Source: Thermopolyspora flexuosa
Lineage (GTDB): Bacteria > Actinomycetota > Actinomycetes > Streptosporangiales > Streptosporangiaceae
DNA: 64,000 nt
Assembly: GCF_006716785.1 (NCBI RefSeq)
Contig: NZ_VFPQ01000002.1
Span: 1-64,000, forward strand
Reading direction: 5' to 3'
In this document: positions 32,034 to 40,882 of the stretch, piece by piece
How the letters are laid out: each line of letters starts with the position of its first letter
Numbering within the stretch: the first letter of the stretch is position 1
The notes under the pieces: model-generated
Seen by the model: only the letters and a program-made list of their open reading frames with translations
Told to the model about the DNA's origin: nothing
Database searches by the model: none
Program-made: the position numbers and the translations under genes

Positions 32034-33644
32034 TCACAGCGCCGCGAGGAATCTCGCGGCGAGCGGTGCCGCCGCCTGGCCACCCGCTCCCGCGTTGCGG
32101 ACGAAGACCGCGAAGGCGAGCGAACCCCGGTAACCGATGAACCAGGCGTGCGGCCGCTGCCCCGCCACCTCGGCGGTGCCGGTCTTGCCCGCCGTACCGG
32201 CCGGAAGACCGGCGGACGCGGCCGTACCCTCGGACACCACGGCCGCCATCATGGTGCGCAGGCCCGCGGCCACGTCCTCGCCGAGCGGCACCGGCGGTGG
32301 CGCGTCCGCGGACGGCTCCGCGCTCATGATCGCCGGTTTCCACACGCCGTCGGCCACCGCCGCGGCGACCTCCGCCATGCACAGCGGGCTCGCCTGCACC
32401 GAGTTCTGCCCGATCGCGTCGGCCCCGAGCTCGTCGTTGCTCTGGTGCGGGCGGATCCGGCAATAACTCAGCCCCGGCTTCTCCCGGAACCCGAACCGGT
32501 CCGCCGCCTCGCTGCGCAGCCCGCCGTCTCGCAGCCGCTCGTACGTCTGCTGGACGAACGTGGTGTTGCAGGACAGCGCGAACGCCCTGGTCAGGGGGAC
32601 CGTCCCGCGATCGGCGGGGTCCGCGTTGGTGAAGCCGCGGCCGCCGGGGATGGTGTACGAGCCGGGGCACGGCACCGGGGACTGCGGGGTGAGCCCGCCG
32701 CGCAGCAGCGCCGCCGCGGTCACCACCTTGAACGTCGACCCGGGCGGGAACAGCCCGATGAACGCCTGTTTGCCGCCGAGCGTGTCGGCCACCGCGCGTA
32801 CCTGCCGGGTCTCGACGTCGACGGCCACGATCGCGGCGGGCTCGGCCACACCGTCGAGCGCCCGCGCCGCGGCCCGCTGCACCCGCAGCGAGATCGTGGT
32901 CCTCCGCCCCTCCGGGCCGGTCTCCGGGGACCGGACGAGCACGCGGCCGGAGGGCACCTCCTCGATCGCGATCTCGACGGCCGTGCCGTCCAGCCCGGTG
33001 AAGTAGTCCCCCGCCCTGCTGTTCCGAGGGAACGGCCTGCCCTCCATGGTGAGCGTGGCCGGCCGGGCCACCCGCTTCTCCCTGAGGCGCAGGCTTCCGC
33101 CGTCCTTCAGCGAGGGGTGCATCGTCTCCGGCGACCAGAGCACCTTCCACTCGCCGTCGCGCAGCGCCAGCCGCAGCACCGAGGAGAACTCCCAGGGGCG
33201 GCCCAGCCCGGCCACCTCCCGTACCCCGGTGAACGGCAGCTCCGCCGCATCCTCCCCCTGGCGGCGCAGCTCCCCGGCGGTGAGCGAGATCGACAAGACC
33301 CGCAGCTCGGCGTCGAACCGCTCGTGGCGCGCGATGAAGTCGGTCGGCGGATCGGCGACCAACGCGAGCATCGCGAGGTTGTCCCGTGCCTGCCAGGCGT
33401 CGAGGTACCGCGCCGCCGTGTCCTCGGGCCCTTGGGTCTGCGTCACCTCCGGCGTGGGCTCGGCATCCGGCTCCTCCGGTGACTCGGTCGCGGGCTCCGG
33501 CTCGGCCTCGTCCTCGGGCGCGGCCGGGCTCGCCGCCACCGAACGCGTCTCGGCGGGCCGCAGGGCGACCACCACCCCGTACACACCGACCGCGACGACC
33601 GCGACCACCATTGCGATCAGCCCCGCGAGCCGTGGAACGCCCAT
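32034..33644 (-). CDS. Penicillin-binding protein, MecA/NTF2-like class B type
   Basis: This 536-residue protein has an N-terminal membrane anchor (LAGLIAMVVAVVAVGVYGVVVAL), an acidic Pro-rich linker and an NTF2-like/MecA N-terminal domain (about residues 75-190). The transpeptidase domain has the catalytic motifs GSTFKVV (about 300-306), SCN (about 357) and KTGTAE (about 482). It cross-links peptidoglycan outside the membrane and is a likely beta-lactam target. ATG 33644 is preferred over GTG 33653 by ribosome-site spacing (GAGGTGA). It is monocistronic as far as the sequence shows. Confidence 0.92.
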   Translation of the reverse strand: MGVPRLAGLIAMVVAVVAVGVYGVVVALRPAETRSVAASPAAPEDEAEPEPATESPEEPDAEPTPEVTQTQGPEDTAARYLDAWQARDNLAMLALVADPPTDFIARHERFDAELRVLSISLTAGELRRQGEDAAELPFTGVREVAGLGRPWEFSSVLRLALRDGEWKVLWSPETMHPSLKDGGSLRLREKRVARPATLTMEGRPFPRNSRAGDYFTGLDGTAVEIAIEEVPSGRVLVRSPETGPEGRRTTISLRVQRAAARALDGVAEPAAIVAVDVETRQVRAVADTLGGKQAFIGLFPPGSTFKVVTAAALLRGGLTPQSPVPCPGSYTIPGGRGFTNADPADRGTVPLTRAFALSCNTTFVQQTYERLRDGGLRSEAADRFGFREKPGLSYCRIRPHQSNDELGADAIGQNSVQASPLCMAEVAAAVADGVWKPAIMSAEPSADAPPPVPLGEDVAAGLRTMMAAVVSEGTAASAGLPAGTAGKTGTAEVAGQRPHAWFIGYRGSLAFAVFVRNAGAGGQAAAPLAARFLAAL

Positions 33645-34141
33645 CCATGTCACCTCGCCACGACGCAGGTCAGCCGATTTTGATCATAGAAACACCGATT
33701 CACACCAGAGCAGCGATTTTTCGCCCTTTTGTTGCGTGCCCCACCTCACCTGTACGGCTCCACGGCGGCCAACGGCCGACGCGGCCCAAACGCCCACCCC
33801 GAAACACCACCTGGGACCGAGTTGGCGTCCTGTCCTCCGGATACGGCTCTCGAATACCGAGCGACAATCACGGAAAGTCATGCGTCGTCAGGACCGGCCG
33901 GCCGTAGCGGCCGCGAAGGTCAGGCGTCCCAGGCAACCTGGCCGGCGGCGGTGTTGATCGGCGGCGACGGCCGGGGAAGCCCACGGTAGCGACCTGCTCC
34001 TACGAAAGCGCCGCGTTGGTGGTGCCCGGGCACCGCCGTACCGGAGCGGCGGCGAACAGGGCACGGCGCACGGCGGCACCCCGAGCACCCGTGTGCGCCA
34101 CATGATCCGTTTTGTCGGTGCGAGGGCGTAGGCTCCGCGCC
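33645..34141. other. Gene-free region at the left edge of the accessory stretch
   Basis: This is about 500 bp of somewhat lower GC content between the divergent penicillin-binding protein and TPR genes. No coding frame, att-like repeat or mobile gene was recognised. Confidence 0.4.
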
Positions 34142-35611
34142 ATGTCGACGGCACCCACAACGGTTGACCTTGCCCTCGCCCTGCTGCGTGAAGGCCGACT
34201 GGTCGACGCGGAACAGCTCCTGCAGCGGGAACTGCACGCCACCGAGCAGCGGTACGGCCCCGGCAGCCCGCAGTGGGCGGCGGCCCACTGTGACCTCGGC
34301 AACCTGCTGTACGGCACGGGCCAGGCCGACCGCGCCGTGGAGCACTATCGTGCCGCCTGCTCCATACCGGTCCCGCCGGACCCGGAGGCGCACAAGGCAC
34401 TCATCACCTACCGCCTCAACCTGGCCACCGCGCTGGCCGCGACCGGAAACCTCGCCGAGGCCGAACACGAACTGCGCCACAACCTGCAGGAACGCCTCTC
34501 GTTCTACGGCCGCGAGCACCCCGGCTACGCCTTCGGCATGGAGCAACTCGCCGAGGTACTGCTCACCCGCGGCGACCTCACCGGCGCCCGCGAGGCCATC
34601 GAGGAAACCGTCGCCAACTTCTGGAACAACGGCCACGAGCGAGTCGCCACCGCGCTGGCGTTGCGAGCCCGGATCATCCAGGTCTCGGGCGCCCAGGAAC
34701 CCCTCTTCCAGGGCCTGGAGCAACTACCGGAAGAGATCATCAACCGCACGGCGTGGGCCGTCCTCAGGGGAACCGGTGATCACCCCGACCAGGACAAGGT
34801 CATCCTCACCCAGCTCGCCGAGGCCCTGGAAACCCACCTCGGCCCCGACCACGAGACAACGCTCGCCGTACTGTCCCAGCTCGCCAACACCAGCCACCAC
34901 GCCGGCGACGAGCCCGGCCGTGTCGCAACGATCCAGCGCATCCTCGCCTCCCACCTGCGCCATGGGAGAACCGAGGAGGCGATCCATGCCCTACAGGGCC
35001 TGGCAATGGCCCAGAGCGACGCCGGCGACCTCCCCGCCTCCCTGGCCACCTACGCCCAGGCCCACGCCCACGCGCTATCCCTCAACCGCCCCGACCTGAC
35101 CGCCCAGGTACTGCGCAACTGGGGCATCGCCCTCTCGATGTCCGGCCACACGACCGAAGCCGAACAACGTCTCCGCGAGGCCGTCGCCTTCGCCGAAACC
35201 GGCCACGACCCGGAACTCCTCGGCCGTACCCGCATCGCCCTGGGCCTTTTCCTCCAGCACCACGGGCGCTTGGCCGAGGCTCGCGAGATCGTCGAAGCCG
35301 GCCTCACCACCCTCGACCCCGCCCACCCGGACGCCGTCATGGGCCGCGGCCACCTCACCGCCATCCTCGAAAATCACTCCTGCGGCTGCGGCAACACCCG
35401 CGACGCCCTGGCCGAAGCGTTCCGCGATTTCGTCCTGGCCCGCCTCCCTCAGGACCTCCTCTCCGACCTCGACGTCACCATCAAGGACGACAACATCTCC
35501 GTCCACGTCGCCCTCAACCGCGAACCCACCCCCGCCGAACTGGAGCACCTCAACAACCTGCTCCGATCCGCCACCGCCGAATTCCGCCACCGTCTGCACA
35601 CACCCGGATAA
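34142..35611 (+). CDS. TPR-repeat protein
   Basis: This 489-residue, entirely helical protein consists of tetratricopeptide repeats (LRLNLATALAATGNLAEAEHEL-like units recur, for example YAFGMEQLAEVLLTRGDLTGA, VLRNWGIALSMSGHTTEAEQ). Near the C terminus there is HSCGCGNTRDALAEAF, a possible metal or redox Cys cluster. It has no signal peptide, membrane helix or catalytic domain. The NB-ARC/STAND or helix-turn-helix partner that often accompanies such repeats is absent. It precedes the repeat membrane protein with a 165-bp AT-richer gap, and both may be one accessory module. Confidence 0.85.
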   Translation: MSTAPTTVDLALALLREGRLVDAEQLLQRELHATEQRYGPGSPQWAAAHCDLGNLLYGTGQADRAVEHYRAACSIPVPPDPEAHKALITYRLNLATALAATGNLAEAEHELRHNLQERLSFYGREHPGYAFGMEQLAEVLLTRGDLTGAREAIEETVANFWNNGHERVATALALRARIIQVSGAQEPLFQGLEQLPEEIINRTAWAVLRGTGDHPDQDKVILTQLAEALETHLGPDHETTLAVLSQLANTSHHAGDEPGRVATIQRILASHLRHGRTEEAIHALQGLAMAQSDAGDLPASLATYAQAHAHALSLNRPDLTAQVLRNWGIALSMSGHTTEAEQRLREAVAFAETGHDPELLGRTRIALGLFLQHHGRLAEAREIVEAGLTTLDPAHPDAVMGRGHLTAILENHSCGCGNTRDALAEAFRDFVLARLPQDLLSDLDVTIKDDNISVHVALNREPTPAELEHLNNLLRSATAEFRHRLHTPG

Positions 35612-35776
35612 GCGACCGGACAAGGGGGTGGTGTTAGGCGCGGTGTGGTCGCCCGACACCTGGTGATGCAACCCCCTTCGAGGACGAAAACAATCGGCCA
35701 TCACGGCGAACGGGAGCTCATCGCGGAGGTCAGTTTCGTGTAGCAAAGTCAGTCAAATCCACCTAAAAACTTAGTT

Positions 35777-37864
35777 ATGCCGCGTAAGGAGCCTTTTTCC
35801 TCCGCATGGGGACTTGGAGAGCTGTCGTCGGCCGAGCACCGGCTCTGCGAGGCGTTCAGATGGGGCAGCCGCGTCGACCTGCGTACCGGGAACCCGGAGA
35901 AAGACGACCCGCAGCAGGGGGGCAAATGGAGTAATGCGCGGCGGGTGCGAGCCGAGGTCATTGCGGCGTTGCTCCTGTCGGAGCCAGAGGCGGCTCCAGG
36001 CCGGGTGCCGGCGGTCCGCCTGACCGGGGCGCGGGTGACCGGCGCACTGTCGTTGGCCTACGCGGAGGTGAGGTTTCTTTTATCGCTTCGGGAATGCTGG
36101 TTCGAGCAGCCGATATGCCTGGATGAGGCGACCACTCGGACGGTGGACTTGACCGGCAGTGTGATCCCTCGCCTTGATGCGAATGACACCCAGCTAGAAG
36201 GACATCTGGTCCTGCGCAGGTGCCGCGCGAACAGCGTCGCCCTCACCGATGCTCGAATCGCCGGCCAGCTGAACTTCAGCGGGGCAACGCTGACCAACCC
36301 GGGTGGGACAGCACTCAACGCCGATGGGCTGATCGTGGGCGGCGATATGTTCTGCGATGCGGGGTTCCATGCCGAAGGAGAGACCTGCCTTCTCGATGCC
36401 CACATCACCAACACGCTTAGCTTCAACGGCGCACGGCTGACCAACCCGGGCGGGACAGCACTCACTGCCGACCGGCTGATCGTTGAACGCAGCATGTTCT
36501 GCCAGGAGGGGTTCCACGCCGAAGGAGAGATCCGCCTTCTCGGCGCCCGCATCAGCGGCGATCTAACCTTGACCGGGGCACGGCTGACCAACCCCGGCGG
36601 GAGCGCGCTCAACGCCGACCGGCTGACCGTCGGCGGCAGCATGTTCTGCCAGGAGGGGTTCCACGCCGAAGGAGAAATCCGCCTTCTCGGCGCCCGCATC
36701 ACCAGCCAGCTGAGCTTCATCGGGGCACGGCTGACCAACCCCGGCGGGAGCGCGCTCAACGCCGACCGGCTGACCGTCGAAGGCAGCATGTTCTGCCAGG
36801 AAGGGTTCCACGCCGAAGGAGAAATCCGCCTTCTCGACGCCAGAATCACTGGTCCGCTGAGCTTCATCGGGGCACGGCTGACCAACCCCGGCGGGACGGC
36901 GCTCAACGCCGACCGGCTGACCGTCGAAGGCAGCATGTTCTGCCAGGAAGGGTTCCACGCCGAAGGAGAAATCCGCCTTCTCGGCGCCCGCATCACCAGC
37001 CAGCTGAACTTTATCGGGGCACGGCTGACCAACCCCGGTAGGAGAGCACTCAGCGCCGGCCGGCTGATCGTTGGCGAAAACATGTTCTGCCGGGGTGGGT
37101 TCCAAGCCGTAGGACAAATTGACCTTCTCGGCGCCAAAATCACTGGTCAGCTGAGCTTCGACGGCGCACGGCTGATCAACCCTGACAGAACTGCGTTGGA
37201 TTGCGAAGGGGTCGAGGCTGGATCACTACGGTTGAGCGCAGGCTTCACCGCCAAGGGGAAAGTCGACCTTAGCGGTGCTCGCGTGGGGACGCTGCATGAC
37301 GATCCCAAGTGTTGGCCGGAAGACCTCGATTTGAATGAGCTGGTCTATGACGACCTGGAACCCGATGAGCCCGCCCGTAAGCGGCTTAAATGGTTGGGCC
37401 AGCGTAGAAAGAGATATCGGGCTCAGCCGTATGAGCAGCTGGCGGCCTACTACCGCCGTCAGGGGCACGACGAGGAGGCCCGGCGGGTACTGCTGGCCAA
37501 GTATCGGCACTATCGCGCCTCACGTCCCTGGTACGCCAGGATCTTCGGATACCTGCTCGACGGCATCGTCGGTTACGGCTACCGGCCGGGCCGGGCCGCC
37601 TTGTGGATGCTGGCGCTGCTGGCCGCGGGAAGCATCTTCTTCGCCCACCACCGCCCTGAGCCGCTCAAGGCGGATGAACATCCGCACTATCACCCTGTGC
37701 TGTACACGGCCGATGTGCTTCTCCCGATCATCGATCTCGGCCAGGAAGGCGCATTCAAGCACCAGGGGTTGGCTCAGTGGGTGGTGTCCGCAATGATCGT
37801 GCTCGGTTGGCTGTTCGCCACAGCAGTTGTCGCCGGTGTCACCCGCGTCCTGACGCGTAACTAG
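35777..37864 (+). CDS. Repeat-rich membrane-anchored protein (49-residue repeats)
   Basis: This is a 695-residue protein. After an N-terminal region of about 170 residues come seven 49-residue units. A typical unit includes FHAEGEIRLLGARIT, GARLTNPGG, ALNADRLTV and GSMFCQEG, and they form a regular beta-solenoid-like, pentapeptide-like array. A charged helical segment follows (KRLKWLGQRRKRYRAQPYEQLAAYYR), then two C-terminal membrane helices (ALWMLALLAAGSIFF and WVVSAMIVLGWLFATAVV). Database names such as membrane oxidoreductase for such proteins are not supported by any motif I see. The ATG at 35777 lacks a visible ribosome site. Function is unknown. Confidence 0.8.
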   Translation: MPRKEPFSSAWGLGELSSAEHRLCEAFRWGSRVDLRTGNPEKDDPQQGGKWSNARRVRAEVIAALLLSEPEAAPGRVPAVRLTGARVTGALSLAYAEVRFLLSLRECWFEQPICLDEATTRTVDLTGSVIPRLDANDTQLEGHLVLRRCRANSVALTDARIAGQLNFSGATLTNPGGTALNADGLIVGGDMFCDAGFHAEGETCLLDAHITNTLSFNGARLTNPGGTALTADRLIVERSMFCQEGFHAEGEIRLLGARISGDLTLTGARLTNPGGSALNADRLTVGGSMFCQEGFHAEGEIRLLGARITSQLSFIGARLTNPGGSALNADRLTVEGSMFCQEGFHAEGEIRLLDARITGPLSFIGARLTNPGGTALNADRLTVEGSMFCQEGFHAEGEIRLLGARITSQLNFIGARLTNPGRRALSAGRLIVGENMFCRGGFQAVGQIDLLGAKITGQLSFDGARLINPDRTALDCEGVEAGSLRLSAGFTAKGKVDLSGARVGTLHDDPKCWPEDLDLNELVYDDLEPDEPARKRLKWLGQRRKRYRAQPYEQLAAYYRRQGHDEEARRVLLAKYRHYRASRPWYARIFGYLLDGIVGYGYRPGRAALWMLALLAAGSIFFAHHRPEPLKADEHPHYHPVLYTADVLLPIIDLGQEGAFKHQGLAQWVVSAMIVLGWLFATAVVAGVTRVLTRN
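36290..37318 (+). repeat. Seven tandem 147-bp coding repeats
   Basis: The word CTGACCAACCC or its variant begins units at 36290, 36437, 36584, 36731, 36878, 37025 and 37172. All are exactly 147 bp apart (49 codons, in frame). Units 3-5 are nearly identical at DNA level, including synonymous sites; units 1, 2, 6 and 7 are more diverged. This points to recent homogenisation or expansion of the middle units. Confidence 0.93.
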
Positions 37865-38109
37865 TTCTAGGCGAGGGGGACATACCGCGGTTAGCACGCC
37901 GAGGCGGCGCCAAGGTACGGACATGAGGGCTGTGACCAGCGGGCGACAATACCCGTGTTGGATCACGGCCCTTATCCGCAGCCAGGGAAGCAATTCTGCG
38001 GGCAGCGGCCGAATCACTCACCAAGGCTTGCGGCTGCACGCACCGGAAACGATCAGCGGCACCTGACCAGGGCGAAGCCTCGGATCGGGAGCCGCGTCCT
38101 CAAGCCGAG

Positions 38110-38198
38110 CGGAGAGCGTGGGATTCGAACCCACGAGGCCGGTCGCCCGGCCTAGCGGTTTTCAAGACCGCCGCCATCGTCCACTAGGCGAGCTCTCC
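38110..38198 (-). tRNA. tRNA-Ser (anticodon TGA)
   Basis: This is an 89-nt class II tRNA. The acceptor stem is GGAGAGC/GCTCTCC with discriminator G. The anticodon loop CTTGAAA in a GCGGT/ACCGC stem gives anticodon TGA. There is a long variable arm, and the T arm contains GGTTCGAATCC. CCA is not encoded. It lies about 250 bp from the end of the repeat-protein gene. Confidence 0.95.
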
Positions 38199-38272
38199 TG
38201 GTGCACCACGAGGGTGTCACGTTGCACTTTAGTGTGTCATCGGGGTGGGTGGGACGCGAACGGATTATGTGA

Positions 38273-40768
38273 TCAAGTGCGAGGGGTGGCGAAGCCGTCG
38301 CCTACGGCGGCGGCGAGGCAGAGGTAGGCGTCGAGGGTGGCGGGCTGGAGGAGGTCGAGGTCGATCTCGGCGCCCTCCTCGAGGTGAGGGTCGTAGGGCA
38401 CGCGGATGACCGAGCGGCAGCGGGCCGCGAAGTGGGCCTCCAGGCGGTCGAGGTCGATGGTGGACTTGGAGCGCGGGCGGACGCTGCAGATCACCACGGT
38501 GGCCGACTTGACCAGATCGCCGTACTCGTGGGCCTCGAGCCAGTCGAGGGTGGCGGAGGCGGCGCGGGCGCCGTCCACCGAGGGCGAGGTCACCAACACG
38601 ATCTGGTCGGCGAGCTGGAGGACTCCGGACATGGCCGAATGGAGGAGTCCGGTGCCGCAGTCGGTGATGCAGATGGAGTAGAAGTTCTCCAGGAGCCCGG
38701 CGATGATCTTGTAGTCCTCGGCGCTGAACGCCTCGGAGATCGACGGGTCGCGGTCGGAGGCGAGGATCTCCAGGCGGGACGGCGCCTGGGAGGTGAAGGC
38801 GCGGATGTCCGCGTAACGCTGGACCTGGTCACGCTCGTTGAGCAGGTCGCGGACGGTGGCCGAGGTCTCCAGGACCACCTTGTCGGAGAGCGTGCCGCGG
38901 TCGGGGTTGGCGTCGACGGCGATGACCCGGTCGCCGCGGACCTGGGCGAGCGTGGCGCCGAGGCCGACGGTGGTCGTGGTCTTGCCGACCCCGCCCTTGA
39001 GGCTGAGTACGGCGACGCGGTGGTGGCCGCCCGCGACCGGGGTACGGGCCCGGGTCATCAGCTCGCGGCGGCGGCGCACCTCGGCCGGCTCGCCGGGCTT
39101 GATCCAGCCGCCGGTGGCCTTGTACACGAAGCGGCGCCAGCCGCTCGCCGGGACGTTCCGGCGCCCCTTCAGCAGCACCTGCGGGTCGAGGCTGTCCGCG
39201 CTCGGCCTGGCCGGATCGGCCGACCGGGGCGGCCGGCCGAACGGCTGCTGCGGGATCGGGCGGCGGTGGGAGCGCGACCCGCGCCGCTCCTGCTGCTCGC
39301 CGGCCTCTGCGGCGGCCCGCGGCGGCACGGCCGACTCGGCGGCCGGGGACGGTACGGCGGCGCCGGGGGCCGACGGCGCGGCGGCGGGCTCGGTCGCCGG
39401 TATGGCGTGCGGGCCGCTGTCGCCCGGGGCCGGCGGCGGGAACGGCCCGAACCCCGCGAAGGGCGAAACCTGCGGCCCGGTGTCGGATCGGCCCGAGCCG
39501 AGGTCGCCGCGCGGCGGCGTCAGCGGGCCGGTGCCGAAGCCCGGCGCGGCGGGCTCGCGGCCCGCGTCGCCAGGCGGGCGCAGGTTCGGGTCGGTGTAGG
39601 CGGCCGAGGAGGCCGTGGCCGGCCGCGGATCCGACAGCGGCTCCCGGAAGCTCTCGCGCAGTTCCTCGAGCGACGGCCGGGGGCTGGTGATCGGGCCGCC
39701 GGTCCGGCGCAGGTCACGGGTGGGGTCCGTGTCCGCCGGGGTGCCGAACTCGGCACGCGGCGCCGGGTCCTGGTCGCGGGCCCCGCCGTACTCGCTGCGC
39801 GGGCCCGTGTCCCGGTCACGCGTGCCACCGGCCATGAACGCGTCGAAGCGCTTCTGCTCCTCGTCGTCCTCGTCGGCCGGGGTCGCGGGTACGGCCGGCT
39901 CGAGCCAGCCGCGCACCGGCTCCTTGGTGGTGGTCTCCGAGTCGGACGCGGCACCGGCGGTGGCGGAAGAGGAGGGCGTGGGAAACGGCGGGACCCCGGG
40001 GCCGAAGGCGCCCAGCGAGCCGGGCGTGTAGGCGTCGTCGCGCCGCTTGTCGGTCAGGAAGCCCAGGCCGAGCGGATCGTTCTTGTCGGGCTTGGGCAGC
40101 GAGTCCGCGAACGCGCCGACGCTCCGGCCGCCGAGCGGCGAGGTGGTCTGGTCGGCAGGGTCGGCGGCGTCGCCGGGTCGGGACGGCCCCGCGTCGGCCG
40201 TGCCGTACGCCGTGTCGTCCTTGTCCGAGGCGGCGGCCGCGGGACCGGCGAAGGTGAACGAGCCGAGGCTGAAGGGGCCGGTGAAGGTACTGGTGGGCTC
40301 GTCCGGGTCGGCCTTGCCGGTCTCCTCGCGGGACGTGTCGCCGGGCTCGGCGGCGGGGCCGGCCGGTTCGGTGGCGGACGGGCCGGCAGGGCGCGTGTCG
40401 GCGGCGTTTTCCTCGGCCCGGCTCGCGGGCGTCGCCGACGCGGCGGAACCGACAGACCCGGAACGCTCCGATTTGACGGGCTTGGTGGTGAACGCGTTAC
40501 CGATTTCCGCCGTATCGGAGATAGTGGCATCACCCGATTCCGCGACCGGCGAAGGATCGAAGCGCCCCTGGGTCACGGCCCGGAACAACGGCGGCCGGGG
40601 CGCGGGATCGGCCGATGCCGCCAACCAGGGGTCCTTTGGGTACGGCGAGACCGCGGTGTCGGAGGCGATGTCGAGTTCGGTGGGGGCGTCCTCGCGCTCC
40701 TTGATCGCGTCGAGCCACGCAAGCTGCTCCTCGAGCGAGTGCGGATCGTCGCGGTTCTGCCGTGCCAC
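38273..40768 (-). CDS. MinD/ParA-like ATPase with long proline-rich N-terminal region
   Basis: This 831-residue protein starts at GTG 40768 behind a GGGGGAGA site. The first about 480 residues are low-complexity, rich in Pro, Gly, Ala, Asp and Ser. A basic stretch (GRRNVPASGWRRFVYKATGGW) leads to a MinD/ParA ATPase with Walker A KGGVGKTTTTVGLG (about residues 589-602), switch regions VDANPDRG and ITDCGTGLL. Similar architecture occurs in ATPases of actinobacterial cell-pole, spore and type VII secretion (EspI-like) loci. No ESX gene lies here, so the role (positioning or regulation) is open. It is divergent from the quinone oxidoreductase gene. Confidence 0.87.
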   Translation of the reverse strand: MARQNRDDPHSLEEQLAWLDAIKEREDAPTELDIASDTAVSPYPKDPWLAASADPAPRPPLFRAVTQGRFDPSPVAESGDATISDTAEIGNAFTTKPVKSERSGSVGSAASATPASRAEENAADTRPAGPSATEPAGPAAEPGDTSREETGKADPDEPTSTFTGPFSLGSFTFAGPAAAASDKDDTAYGTADAGPSRPGDAADPADQTTSPLGGRSVGAFADSLPKPDKNDPLGLGFLTDKRRDDAYTPGSLGAFGPGVPPFPTPSSSATAGAASDSETTTKEPVRGWLEPAVPATPADEDDEEQKRFDAFMAGGTRDRDTGPRSEYGGARDQDPAPRAEFGTPADTDPTRDLRRTGGPITSPRPSLEELRESFREPLSDPRPATASSAAYTDPNLRPPGDAGREPAAPGFGTGPLTPPRGDLGSGRSDTGPQVSPFAGFGPFPPPAPGDSGPHAIPATEPAAAPSAPGAAVPSPAAESAVPPRAAAEAGEQQERRGSRSHRRPIPQQPFGRPPRSADPARPSADSLDPQVLLKGRRNVPASGWRRFVYKATGGWIKPGEPAEVRRRRELMTRARTPVAGGHHRVAVLSLKGGVGKTTTTVGLGATLAQVRGDRVIAVDANPDRGTLSDKVVLETSATVRDLLNERDQVQRYADIRAFTSQAPSRLEILASDRDPSISEAFSAEDYKIIAGLLENFYSICITDCGTGLLHSAMSGVLQLADQIVLVTSPSVDGARAASATLDWLEAHEYGDLVKSATVVICSVRPRSKSTIDLDRLEAHFAARCRSVIRVPYDPHLEEGAEIDLDLLQPATLDAYLCLAAAVGDGFATPRT

Positions 40769-40824
40769 CTGGTCTCCCCCTCGGAGTGGCTTAAGGGGTT
40801 GCAAACAGAAAGAAGATTAGCGCC

Positions 40825-40844
40825 CCGCATTCCGCGCAATGCGG
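40825..40844. promoter_or_regulatory. Palindrome in the MinD-like/oxidoreductase intergenic region
   Basis: CCGCATT (40825-40831) and AATGCGG (40838-40844) form a 7-bp inverted repeat with a 6-base spacer in the 114-bp divergent region. It is a possible operator. Confidence 0.4.
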
Positions 40845-40882
40845 CCAACTATACAGATCGCAAGAGCGTTACCTTGGAAGTC

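Noticed and set aside
34142-38198. Integrative element inserted at tRNA-Ser(TGA)
   Set aside because: No integrase, transposase or duplicated tRNA 3' end was found in the window. Only gene content and composition suggest an accessory stretch.
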